Program-made: the position numbers and the translations under genes
The notes under the pieces: model-generated
What the model saw: the letters and a program-made list of their open reading frames with translations, nothing else
The model's database searches: none
What the model was told of the DNA's origin: nothing
Part shown: in pieces, positions 44,309-52,855 of the stretch
Layout of the letters: each line of letters starts with the position of its first letter
How positions within the stretch are numbered: the stretch's first letter is position 1
NCBI GenBank assembly: GCA_037968755.1
Contig: JBBKWB010000056.1
Coordinates: 13,145 to 77,144, forward strand
Origin: Woeseia sp037968755
GTDB lineage: Bacteria > Pseudomonadota > Gammaproteobacteria > Steroidobacterales > Woeseiaceae
Direction: 5' to 3'
Length of the DNA stretch: 64,000 nucleotides

Positions 44309-45243
44309 TGCTTTCACGTTCCGCAGAGAGGATTTATTGGGCTGGCCGCTACCTTGAGCGCGCGGAAAACACGGCACGAATCGTACAACAATATTCGCAA
44401 ATGTTGTTGGATCTTCCCGATGAAGTGGGCGTGGATTGGCCTGCTTTGATGCCGGTTTTCGGTATCTCAACGGGATCGCGGACAAATAGCCTGCCGTCAA
44501 ATGAAGCTGGCTTCATGCAGCTTATTTTGTCCAACCGAAACTCGCCATCATCGCTGATTTATGCCCTGCGAATGGCGCGTGAGAATATTCGCAACAATCG
44601 CGACCTGCTGCCCATGGAAAGCTGGGAAAGCGTCAACGAGTTATATCAGGTCGTCCACCAGAATCTTGAAAGTGCCACTGAGAGCGAGGATCGATTCGAG
44701 TTCCTGGCAGATTGTATCGCTCACTGTCAGCAAGTATGCGGTTGTCTGCATGGCACGATGAGTCATCACAGCCCGTATCATTTCCTGATGTTGGGTCAGC
44801 ACATCGAGCGCGCTGACATGACCACCCGCATTATTGATATCACCGCATCGTACATCACCAAGAATGAGCGGGTAACGAGACTTTATGGTTCGACACTTTG
44901 GACCAACGTATTGAAAACGGTTGGCGGCTTTCAGATGTACCGCCAATACGTGCAGCCGCAAGTCATTAGCAGTCAGGTAATAAATTTTCTGGTCAATGAC
45001 ACGGCTTTTCCCCGCGCAATTCAATGTTGTACAAATAATTGTATTCGCAGTGCGGAAGCGCTTCCCGGAAACACCGAGACAATTAAGCAGTTGACAGTAT
45101 TGTGTGGAGTTCTTGCAGGCAGCAGCGTCGACGAGCTTGACGCTGCGAAGGTCAGTGAAACGATGGATGAATTACAAATGTATCTTGGACGAGTGCACCA
45201 GGCGGTGGCCACTGCATGGTTTCTGCCAGGAGCTGACACATGA
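44308..45243 (+). CDS. Alpha-E domain protein (DUF403)
   Basis: A 311-residue, almost wholly helical protein of the alpha-E family. The typical start is M-L-S-R-S-A-E-R-I-Y-W-A-G-R-Y-L-E-R-A-E-N, and HHSPYHFLMLGQHIERADMTTRIID is a second conserved stretch. The biochemical role is not established; it is almost always encoded next to the circularly permuted ATP-grasp protein and is thought to be its partner. It starts at the last base of the ATP-grasp stop codon (TAATG) and its own stop overlaps the next start (ATGA). Confidence 0.92.
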   Translation: MLSRSAERIYWAGRYLERAENTARIVQQYSQMLLDLPDEVGVDWPALMPVFGISTGSRTNSLPSNEAGFMQLILSNRNSPSSLIYALRMARENIRNNRDLLPMESWESVNELYQVVHQNLESATESEDRFEFLADCIAHCQQVCGCLHGTMSHHSPYHFLMLGQHIERADMTTRIIDITASYITKNERVTRLYGSTLWTNVLKTVGGFQMYRQYVQPQVISSQVINFLVNDTAFPRAIQCCTNNCIRSAEALPGNTETIKQLTVLCGVLAGSSVDELDAAKVSETMDELQMYLGRVHQAVATAWFLPGADT

Positions 45244-46238
45244 AGAAGCTTTACTGTGCCTGCGGCCAGCCGGTTTTCTTTGATAATGACCAGTGTAGTG
45301 CCTGCGATCGGCAACTCGCATTCGATCCGAACGCCTTGCAAATGGATACGTTGGTTGATGGGCAATTCACCGACAGTGGTCGCACGATTTGTGGCAATCG
45401 TACAAACGATGTTCTGTGTAATTGGTTGGCGGCGCCGCATGCGACTGTTGGCAGCACCTGCATGTCTTGTGTAACCAGCCGAATTATTCCGGCATTGAAC
45501 AAACGGGGTAATCGAGAACGCTGGCACAAGCTTGAAAGGGCCAAGCGCCGGCTAATCTACGATTTGCTGTCACTGGGACTGCCGGTTGATACGCAAAGAC
45601 TGAGCTTCGTATTCAAGGAAGACAGGCGGACCAACCCTGACGTGTATGAAGAGCATGTTTCGACAGGGCATTCCAGCGGTGAGATTACGATTAATGCAGC
45701 AGAGGCTGATGATGCTTACCGGGCCAAGATGCGGCAGATGATGAACGAACCCTACCGGACTTTGCTGGGTCATTTTCGCCATGAATCAGGGCACTATTAT
45801 TTCCGGATTGTTACCAACGGAGCCGATCTGGAAGAGGCGCGCGCCTTGTTCGGCGACGATCGGGAAGACTATGCCGAAGCGCTACGTCGTCACTACGCCG
45901 AAGGTGCAAGGGCCAATTGGTGGCAAGACCATATCAGCAGCTACGCAAGTACGCATCCATTCGAAGACTGGGCTGAAACCTGGGCACACTTCCTGCACAT
46001 CTGTTCAGTCATCGAAACGGCGAGCACACAAGGTTTGCTGGGCGAGGTAGACCCTGAAACGTGGCCGGCCGGGTTCGTTGAGTTCACTCTGAAAATCAAT
46101 GAAGTATCGCGCAGCCTCGGCTTGCCCGATGCGTATCCGTTTGTGCTGAATGAACGTGTCGTTGAGAAGCTGACGTTCATTCGCAAAATGGTCATGCAGT
46201 ACTCCTCAAGCGCCAAGGATTCGGCTCTGACCGCATAA
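45240..46238 (+). CDS. Zinc-ribbon and zinc-metallopeptidase-like protein
   Basis: A 332-residue protein with an N-terminal zinc-ribbon-like cluster (C6, C8, C19, C22) and further paired cysteines (C51, C60, C74, C77). The central metallopeptidase-like domain has H181-E-S-G-H185 in LLGHFRHESGHYYF, and a likely third ligand region lies in THPFEDWAETWAHFLH about 70 residues later (E/D-rich, gluzincin-like). It matches the uncharacterised putative zinc-binding metallopeptidase family. It overlaps the alpha-E gene by four bases, which makes it the third member of the triad. It may cleave or trim the product of the ATP-grasp ligase; this is inference. Cytoplasmic, no signal peptide. Confidence 0.87.
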   Translation: MKKLYCACGQPVFFDNDQCSACDRQLAFDPNALQMDTLVDGQFTDSGRTICGNRTNDVLCNWLAAPHATVGSTCMSCVTSRIIPALNKRGNRERWHKLERAKRRLIYDLLSLGLPVDTQRLSFVFKEDRRTNPDVYEEHVSTGHSSGEITINAAEADDAYRAKMRQMMNEPYRTLLGHFRHESGHYYFRIVTNGADLEEARALFGDDREDYAEALRRHYAEGARANWWQDHISSYASTHPFEDWAETWAHFLHICSVIETASTQGLLGEVDPETWPAGFVEFTLKINEVSRSLGLPDAYPFVLNERVVEKLTFIRKMVMQYSSSAKDSALTA

Positions 46239-46284
46239 GCTCAGTGATTGTTCGCCAGCGGCGTCCATGCCCCTCGCGCGTGAG

Positions 46285-48513
46285 CTACTGGTGAATAGCG
46301 TCGATAATTTTGTTCAGCGTAGAGCTTGGGCACATGACATCACTGACACGCGCGCGGTCCGGGTGGTAGTAGCCCCAGATGTCGACAGCCTTGCCTTGTG
46401 CCGCGTTCAGTTCATCGACAATTTGCCGTTCATTGCTGGCTAATTGCGTTGCGACTGACTTGAATGTTGCAGCCAGGTCTTTGTCGTCATCCTGTTCCGC
46501 CAATGCCTGTGCCCAATAGAGGGCGAGGTAGTAGTGGCTACCGCGCGTATCAAGTTCACCCACTTTGCGCGACGGTGATTTGTTTGCCTGCAAAAACTTG
46601 CTATTGGCAACATGCAATGCGGCGGCGAGGACCTCGGCAGCCTTGTTGGCGGTTTTCTCGGCGGTATCCTCCAGCGAAACGGCAAGTGCGAGGAATTCAC
46701 CGAGTGAGTCCCAGCGCAAATGGCCTTCTTCCAGCAGTTGCTGTACGTGTTTAGGCGCTGAGCCGCCGGCGCCGGTTTCGTACAGGCCACCACCGGCGAG
46801 CAATGGCACGATGGATAGCATCTTTGCGCTGGTACCCAGTTCGAGGATCGGGAACAGGTCGGTAAGGTAATCGCGCAGGACGTTGCCGGTAACTGAAATC
46901 GTATCGTCGCCAGCGCGGACGCGCGCTAAAGTGTAGTGCATGGCATCCATTGGTGATTTGATCTGGATGTCGAGACCACTGGTATCGTGGTCCTTGAGGT
47001 AGCCGCGAACCGTACTGATCAGGTTGCTGTCATGCGCCCGCTTTTCATCCAGCCAGAACACCGCCGGATTTCCGGTTGCGCGCGCCCGACTGACAGCGAG
47101 TCGGACCCAATCCTGCACAGGCAAGTCACGGGTCTGGCACATGCGCCAGATATCGCCCGATTCGACTTTGTGCTCAAGTAACGTGCTGCCGTGTTCGTCA
47201 ACAACCCGGACGATTCCGTCGGAACTCATCTCAAACGTCTTGTCATGTGAGCCGTACTCTTCCGCTTTCTGAGCCATCAAGCCCACGTTCGCCACATTGC
47301 CCATCGTGGCAGGGTCGAACGCGCCGTGGTCGCGGCAAAATTCAATAGTTGCCTGGTAAATTCCGGCATAGCATCGATCCGGAATCATCGCGAGGGTGTC
47401 GGCAAGCTTGCCATCCGGTCCCCACATCTGTCCGGATGAGCGAATCGCCGCTGGCATGGAAGCATCAATGATAACGTTGCTGGGTACGTGCAGGTTAGTG
47501 ATGCCCTTGTCCGAATCAACCATGGCGAGGGCAGGTCGCCGTGCGTAAAGTGCCTCGATGTCAGCTTCAATTTCGGCACGTTTATCTGCACTCACCTCGC
47601 TGAGGCTGTCATAGACATCGCCGATACCATTGTTCGGATCGACGCCGATGTCGCGAAATGTTTCAGCGTGTTTGTCAAACACTGGCTTGTAAAACACGGT
47701 TACTGCATGCCCGAACATGATCGGGTCCGATACTTTCATCATGGTGGCTTTCAGGTGCAATGAAAGCAGCACGCCGTCTTCATTCGCGGATTCGATAGAT
47801 TGTGCGTAGAACTCGCGCAGCGCCACGCGGCTCATTACTGAGCTGTCAATTATCTCGCCTTCCTGGATCGCCGTTTTTTCCTTCAGGGTTTGAGTCGTAC
47901 CATCGGCTGCAGTGAACTCAATTCGTACATTGCCTGCCTTGGTCATCACGTGCGATTGCTCGCTGCCGTAATAGTCGCCATCCTGCATGTGCGCTACCCG
48001 CGTTTGCGACGTTTTGCTCCACGCTCCCATAGAGTGCGGATGCCGCTTCGCAAACTCTTTCACTGCAGTGGCGACTCTTCGGTCCGAATTACCTTCGCGA
48101 AGTACAGGGTTTACGGCGCTGCCAAGTACCTTCCCGTAGCGCGACCGGATCGACTGCTCGTCCTCATTTTGCGGCTCTTCGGGATAGTCGGGCAGAGCAA
48201 AGCCCTGTGCTTGCAGCTCGCGAATTGCGGCTGTCAGCTGCGGAATTGATGCACTGATATTTGGCAACTTGATGATATTGGCATCGGGCGTCTTTGCCAT
48301 TTCGCCGAGCTCGGCCAAGGTATCCGGCCGTGTTTGTTCGTGGGTAAGCCTGTCCGGAAAATTCGCAAGGATCCGCGCAGCAAGAGAAATGTCACGCGTT
48401 TCAATGATTACGCCTGCGGTTGCAGCGTAGGCTTTTACGATTGGCAGCAATGAGTAGGTTGCCAATGCCGGCGCTTCGTCTGTCTCGGTGTAGATAATAT
48501 TTGCGGTGCTCAT
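46285..48513 (-). CDS. icd: NADP-dependent isocitrate dehydrogenase, monomeric type
   Basis: A 742-residue monomeric isocitrate dehydrogenase (IDH-II), the NADP enzyme of the TCA cycle. Recognisable stretches are SLLPIVKAYAATAGV, PNISASIPQLTAAIRELQ, RVAHMQDGDYYGSEQS, HLKATMMKVSDPIMFGH and GSHYYLALYWAQAL. The start at 48513 (M-S-T-A-N-I-I-Y-T-E) follows CAGGAG by six bases and gives the typical length of about 740; the frame is open to 48633 but adds non-family residues. It is convergent with the zinc-peptidase gene and divergent from the YkvI-like gene. Confidence 0.96.
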   Translation of the reverse strand: MSTANIIYTETDEAPALATYSLLPIVKAYAATAGVIIETRDISLAARILANFPDRLTHEQTRPDTLAELGEMAKTPDANIIKLPNISASIPQLTAAIRELQAQGFALPDYPEEPQNEDEQSIRSRYGKVLGSAVNPVLREGNSDRRVATAVKEFAKRHPHSMGAWSKTSQTRVAHMQDGDYYGSEQSHVMTKAGNVRIEFTAADGTTQTLKEKTAIQEGEIIDSSVMSRVALREFYAQSIESANEDGVLLSLHLKATMMKVSDPIMFGHAVTVFYKPVFDKHAETFRDIGVDPNNGIGDVYDSLSEVSADKRAEIEADIEALYARRPALAMVDSDKGITNLHVPSNVIIDASMPAAIRSSGQMWGPDGKLADTLAMIPDRCYAGIYQATIEFCRDHGAFDPATMGNVANVGLMAQKAEEYGSHDKTFEMSSDGIVRVVDEHGSTLLEHKVESGDIWRMCQTRDLPVQDWVRLAVSRARATGNPAVFWLDEKRAHDSNLISTVRGYLKDHDTSGLDIQIKSPMDAMHYTLARVRAGDDTISVTGNVLRDYLTDLFPILELGTSAKMLSIVPLLAGGGLYETGAGGSAPKHVQQLLEEGHLRWDSLGEFLALAVSLEDTAEKTANKAAEVLAAALHVANSKFLQANKSPSRKVGELDTRGSHYYLALYWAQALAEQDDDKDLAATFKSVATQLASNERQIVDELNAAQGKAVDIWGYYHPDRARVSDVMCPSSTLNKIIDAIHQ

Positions 48514-48715
48514 GCACACTCCTGGTGCTGCGGTTACTGTCAACTGCAGTTGTTGTTGCTCACGGTCATGTCGGTGGCCAGAGCGCTTGCTGGTGCCCGC
48601 GCCATTTGCAATGGGCGTCACGCCGGCGAACACGGAAGTTTACGTAGGATTGCTGCACGGGGCAAAGATAGCTGTCTGGCTCGACATTCGCCTGCAACAA
48701 CGGTATGAATCAACG

Positions 48716-49816
48716 ATGTCAGGAATGCTGAACTCAAGGTGGGTACGTCTCTATATCGTTCCTGGTGCGGTATACCAATCGGTCATGGTGGGCGGCGGCT
48801 ACGGCACCGGCCGGGAAATCGTCGAATACTTCACTGGCTACGGGGTGCTCGGCGGGCTACTGGGGTTTTGTGTTTCATTTGTTACTGTCGCGCTGGTGCT
48901 GGCCTTCACTTTTGAGCTGTCGCGCATTTTTCGTGTATACGACTACCGCAATTTTTTCAAAAAATTGTTGGGTCCTGGCTGGGTGGTTTACGAGCTACTG
49001 GTCATTCTGCAGTTCCTGCTTGTCCTGGCGGTTCTGGCATCGGCGGCAGGCAATATCTCGACGGACAGTCTGGGTATACCTTATGTCGCCGGCCTTGCAG
49101 TCATGCTGGGGTGTATCGCCGTCCTGACCTTTCATGGCAGGGAGGTCATCGAAAAAGCGCTGACGTATTGGTCGATTTTTCTTTACCTTGTTTTCATAGC
49201 CTTTTTCGTCTTGATTTTCCGCCGCGAAGGCCAGGCTATCCTGGACCACATCGCAGCTGCGGAGGTGCTAGATGGCTGGGCTGTAAGTGGTTTCAAGTAT
49301 GCCTTGTATAACGTGGCGACTGTGCCGTTGCTGCTATACGTGGCAAGAGACTTTTCCACGCGCGGTGAAGCCATGGGCGCCGGAGTGGCCGGGGCGGTCA
49401 TCGCGTTGCTGCCAGCAATAGTGTTTCACATCGCTTTTTTCTCGGCCTACCCGGAGATACTTGCACAGCCGATTCCTGTGTACTGGTTGCTGGGGGCGTA
49501 CGGGACGACAGCCTTTCTCGTTGTCTATTCCATCATGTTGTTCGGCACCTTTATCGAGACGGGCGCCGGGCTGTTGCAGGGGATCAATGAACGTATCGAT
49601 GCGTTCCTGGTAGAACGACGCGGTAGTGGACTAGGCGGAGGCAGTCACGCCACAATCGCGGTTTCCGCAGTAGTGGTAAGCGCAGTATTATCGCTCTGGG
49701 GAATTACCAATCTAATTGCCAAAGGCTATGGCACCATGGCGTGGGTGTTTCTCGTTATTTACATCATTCCTCTTGTTACAGTTGGCGCCTGGAAAATCTT
49801 CCGGCACAGGTCCTGA
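48716..49816 (+). CDS. YkvI-like membrane protein (COG3949-type)
   Basis: A 366-residue integral membrane protein with about ten hydrophobic segments. The sequence VPGAVYQSVMVGGGYGTGREIVEYF near the N-terminus, with an unwound first helix, is characteristic of the uncharacterised YkvI family and reminiscent of LeuT-fold transporters. I start at 48716 (M-S-G-M-L-N-S); 48725 is an alternative, and the longer frame from 48506 overlaps the icd start and is rejected. The stop is four bases before the purU start, so the two are cotranscribed and probably run on into dgcN-dgcA. It may import a substrate of that operon, for example a D-amino acid; this is inference. Confidence 0.83.
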   Translation: MSGMLNSRWVRLYIVPGAVYQSVMVGGGYGTGREIVEYFTGYGVLGGLLGFCVSFVTVALVLAFTFELSRIFRVYDYRNFFKKLLGPGWVVYELLVILQFLLVLAVLASAAGNISTDSLGIPYVAGLAVMLGCIAVLTFHGREVIEKALTYWSIFLYLVFIAFFVLIFRREGQAILDHIAAAEVLDGWAVSGFKYALYNVATVPLLLYVARDFSTRGEAMGAGVAGAVIALLPAIVFHIAFFSAYPEILAQPIPVYWLLGAYGTTAFLVVYSIMLFGTFIETGAGLLQGINERIDAFLVERRGSGLGGGSHATIAVSAVVVSAVLSLWGITNLIAKGYGTMAWVFLVIYIIPLVTVGAWKIFRHRS

Positions 49817-49820
49817 AATC

Positions 49821-50690
49821 ATGTCTTCAGAAAACGGCAGCAACTCGATGGTGCTGACCATGTCGTGCCCCGACCGCAATGGCATAGTCGCAGCCATTAG
49901 TGGCTTCATTGCGGATAATGCAGGTTCCATTTCCGAAACCGCTCACTTTGTCGATCGTTGGTCGCAGCGCTCGTTAATGCGGACGTCATTTAGTGGCGCG
50001 GAACTGGCTGACCGCGCGGAACTGACGCTGCGCTTTAGCGACATCGCCAAGCGCTTTGATATGACCTGGGGGCTGCACGATGCCAGTCAGCATTGCCGTG
50101 TGCTTGTTGCGGTTTCAAAGCAAGGGCATGTGTTGAACAACCTGCTGCATCGCTGGAGCATCGGTACGTTGCCGATCGAAATTGTCGGCGTAGTTTCCAA
50201 TCACGACGATCAGCGCTCGCTCGTAGAATGGTACAAGCTGCCGTACCACCACCTGCCTATCGAGCCGGGTGGAAAAGCCGCACAAGAACAACAGCTTCTT
50301 GACCTTTTTAATAACAGTGGTGCCGACCTCCTGGCACTGGCGCGTTACATGCAAATACTATCGGCCGCTGCCTGCGAGAATCTCGCACAGCGCGCGATCA
50401 ATATTCATCATTCGTTTTTGCCCGGATTCAAGGGTGCAAAGCCTTACCACCAGGCGCACGAACGCGGAGTAAAAAGCATTGGTGCGACAGCGCATTTCAT
50501 AACGACCGATCTCGACGAGGGTCCCATCATTGAGCAAGGTGTGGAACGTGTCGATCACACTATGGGCCCTGACGAGCTCGCGAAGATCGGTCATGACCTG
50601 GAAAGTGTGGTGTTTAATCGCGCCGTGCGCTGGTATGCCGAACATCGAGTTTTTCTAAGTGGGCAGCGTACAGTGGTTTTGCGTTCTTGA
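49821..50690 (+). CDS. purU: Formyltetrahydrofolate deformylase
   Basis: A 289-residue PurU, which hydrolyses 10-formyl-tetrahydrofolate to formate and tetrahydrofolate. An N-terminal ACT domain (about 8-85, VLTMSCPDRNGIVAAISGFI) is followed by the formyltransferase-fold catalytic domain. That domain has N194-I-H196 in INIHHSFLPGFKGAKPYHQA and D230 in HFITTDLDEGPII, the N-H-D triad of the family. It is tucked four bases behind the YkvI-like gene and 48 before dgcN. Its presence in this operon suggests one-carbon units are turned over in the pathway, though none of the neighbours obviously uses folate. Confidence 0.94.
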   Translation: MSSENGSNSMVLTMSCPDRNGIVAAISGFIADNAGSISETAHFVDRWSQRSLMRTSFSGAELADRAELTLRFSDIAKRFDMTWGLHDASQHCRVLVAVSKQGHVLNNLLHRWSIGTLPIEIVGVVSNHDDQRSLVEWYKLPYHHLPIEPGGKAAQEQQLLDLFNNSGADLLALARYMQILSAAACENLAQRAINIHHSFLPGFKGAKPYHQAHERGVKSIGATAHFITTDLDEGPIIEQGVERVDHTMGPDELAKIGHDLESVVFNRAVRWYAEHRVFLSGQRTVVLRS

Positions 50691-50738
50691 GCGCAATCGT
50701 AAAAATCGTTGTAATAATCCGGGCATAAGAAGCTGTAT

Positions 50739-51767
50739 ATGAACGAACTGACCGTTGTCGATTTGCGCGCGCCTTATTTGATACTTATCGGCGATGTACA
50801 TGATCCGCTTTACGCCAAGACGGGCTTTGGAATAGTCCAATGGCGCCGGGATCAAGTGGCGGGCCAACTGCGCTTCCCGGGATGTCCGGTCGACATGGGT
50901 GTACCAGACCTCACCGTCAAAGAAGCCAAAGCAGCGGGAGCCGCCAGTCTCGTGATCGGCGTTGCGCCGGTTGGCGGAGTCATACCCGAGAGCTGGTGGA
51001 GTGTGATTGAAGAAGCGGCGGCTGCCGGTCTGGATATCGTGTGCGGCTTGCACCTCAGGCTTGCGGACTATCCTAAGGTAGTTGCAGCGGCTGAATCGTC
51101 AGGCGCGCGCCTCGTTGATGTGCGCGTGCCACCGCGCAAGCTGCCGGTAGGCACCGGCAAAAAGCGCCGCGGCAATCGAGTGTTGATGGTCGGGACGGAT
51201 TGCGCAGTAGGCAAGAAGTATTCGGCACTGGCTCTCGAGCAGGCTATGCGCGCGGCCGGGATGAAAGCGACGTTTCGTGCTACCGGGCAAACCGGCATCA
51301 TGATCGCTGGCAGCGGCCTGCCAATCGATGCTGTTGTGTCGGATTTTGTGTCCGGTGCGGCAGAAATGCTGTCGCCCGACAATGCTGCGGATCACTGGGA
51401 TGTTATCGAAGGGCAGGGTTCGTTGTTTCATCCTGGTTACGCAGCGGTGAGCCTTGGGTTACTGCACGGCTCACAGCCCGATGCCATTGTTGTCTGCCAT
51501 GAAGCCGGGCGAACCGAAATAGGTGAGTGGGAGGATTATCCTGTGCCGTCGGTGACAGAGTGCATAGAGTTGAATCTTGCGAACGGCAAGCTAACCAACA
51601 AGGCCATTCGCTGTGTCGGCGTCAGCATCAATACGTCTGGGTTGCCGGCATCGGAACGGGAACCCTGGCTGCGAGCGTTGTCTGCGGAAACGGGACTGCC
51701 TTGCGTAGATCCGTTAATCGATGGCATGCAAGAGGTCGTCAGCGAAATCCGTTGCCATTTCAAATGA
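50739..51767 (+). CDS. dgcN: DUF1611-family N-acetyltransferase DgcN
   Basis: A 342-residue DUF1611 protein. The N-terminal domain (GDVHDPLYAKTGFGIVQW) and the P-loop-like V-G-T-D-C-A-V-G-K-K-Y-S at about 151-162 are typical, followed by GQTGIMIAGSGLPIDAVVSDF and EGQGSLFHPGYAAV. In marine Proteobacteria DgcN has been described as the enzyme that N-acetylates D-glutamate so that DgcA can racemise it. Here the dgcA-like gene overlaps the stop codon (ATGA at 51764), reproducing that operon. The assignment rests on family plus this pairing. Confidence 0.88.
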   Translation: MNELTVVDLRAPYLILIGDVHDPLYAKTGFGIVQWRRDQVAGQLRFPGCPVDMGVPDLTVKEAKAAGAASLVIGVAPVGGVIPESWWSVIEEAAAAGLDIVCGLHLRLADYPKVVAAAESSGARLVDVRVPPRKLPVGTGKKRRGNRVLMVGTDCAVGKKYSALALEQAMRAAGMKATFRATGQTGIMIAGSGLPIDAVVSDFVSGAAEMLSPDNAADHWDVIEGQGSLFHPGYAAVSLGLLHGSQPDAIVVCHEAGRTEIGEWEDYPVPSVTECIELNLANGKLTNKAIRCVGVSINTSGLPASEREPWLRALSAETGLPCVDPLIDGMQEVVSEIRCHFK

Positions 51768-52753
51768 GTATGCGAATGCAAATCAAGCTGAATGTTGAAG
51801 ACTGGGAGCTGCGGCAACCGTTTCGCATTACCGGCCACGAATGGCGCCACTCTACTTGCATTACAGTTGAACTTGGCGAAGGTGACTTTATTGGCCGTGG
51901 CGAAGCGCAGGGCGTTTCCTACCTTGGCGAAACCGCAGATACCATTGTTGCGCAGATCAGTAGTGTTGCAGATGACGTGCGAGCGGGCATGAGTCGCGAT
52001 GAACTGCAATCGAGGCTACCGAGAGGCGGTGCGCGCAATGCGCTGGATTGTGCAATGTGGGATCTCGAAGCCAAACGTCGTGGCGTAACGATCTGGACAA
52101 TGACGGGCATCGAGCCGAAACCGGTTACGACGGTCTTCACCATCGGCCTGGAGGACACTCCGGAGCAAATGGCAGAAAAGGCTGCTAACGCTGCCGAATA
52201 CCCCGTGTTGAAAATCAAGCTGGACGGGGATCGACCTTATGAACGCCTGGCCGCGATTCGCGCAGCGCGCCCGGACGCGCGAATCGTTGTCGACGCCAAT
52301 CAGGGATGGAGTTTCCAGCAATTGCAGGATGTATTGCCGCGTTGTGCCGAGTTGCACATCGATATGGTTGAACAACCACTGCCACGTGGCGAGGATGCGG
52401 AGCTTGAAGGTTTCAAGTCGCCAGTCACACTGGCCGCCGACGAGTCGTGCCAGGACTGCGCCGAGCTCGATGTTGCAGCCGAACGTTACGACATGATCAA
52501 TATCAAGCTCGACAAAACAGGTGGCCTCACCGAGGCTTTGAAACTCGCCAAAGCCGCGCGCGAAAAAGGCTGCCAACTCATGGTTGGAAACATGTTGGGT
52601 ACATCGCTGGCTATGGCGCCGTCATTCGTGATCGCGCAGCTGTGCGACTTCGTCGATATTGACGGGCCGCTGTTAATGAAAGAAGACCGCATGCACGGAC
52701 TCAGCTTTAACGCTGGCCTGGTCAGTGTCTTCGATCCGGATCTTTGGGGCTGA
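51764..52753 (+). CDS. dgcA: Enolase-superfamily N-acetyl-D-glutamate racemase DgcA (dipeptide-epimerase-like)
   Basis: A 329-residue member of the muconate-lactonising/dipeptide epimerase subgroup of the enolase superfamily. Catalytic lysines are in L-K150-I-K152, metal ligands are D178 (VVDANQGW), E203 (MVEQPL) and D226 (AADES), and the opposite base is K248 in N-I-K-L-D-K-T-G-G. The start at 51764 overlaps the dgcN stop; the much longer frame from 51527 is antisense to nothing but lies inside dgcN and is rejected. Next to dgcN the most likely role is racemisation of N-acetyl-D-glutamate to the L form. L-Ala-D/L-Glu epimerase is the alternative. Confidence 0.87.
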   Translation: MSMRMQIKLNVEDWELRQPFRITGHEWRHSTCITVELGEGDFIGRGEAQGVSYLGETADTIVAQISSVADDVRAGMSRDELQSRLPRGGARNALDCAMWDLEAKRRGVTIWTMTGIEPKPVTTVFTIGLEDTPEQMAEKAANAAEYPVLKIKLDGDRPYERLAAIRAARPDARIVVDANQGWSFQQLQDVLPRCAELHIDMVEQPLPRGEDAELEGFKSPVTLAADESCQDCAELDVAAERYDMINIKLDKTGGLTEALKLAKAAREKGCQLMVGNMLGTSLAMAPSFVIAQLCDFVDIDGPLLMKEDRMHGLSFNAGLVSVFDPDLWG

Positions 52754-52855
52754 AATTCGTTCGATGCTTGCCTCAATGACGCTGGAACCGGCTGGGCGTG
52801 GCTGCTTGTTCTCAATCTTTGCGTCGTTTCTGAACCTGGCGAGGCCCGCCGCACG

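Noticed and set aside
26587..46296. 15-base identical string TGAGCTACTGGTGAA near 26589 and near 46280
   Set aside because: The second copy includes the last codons of icd; the match has no further similarity on either side and is probably chance.
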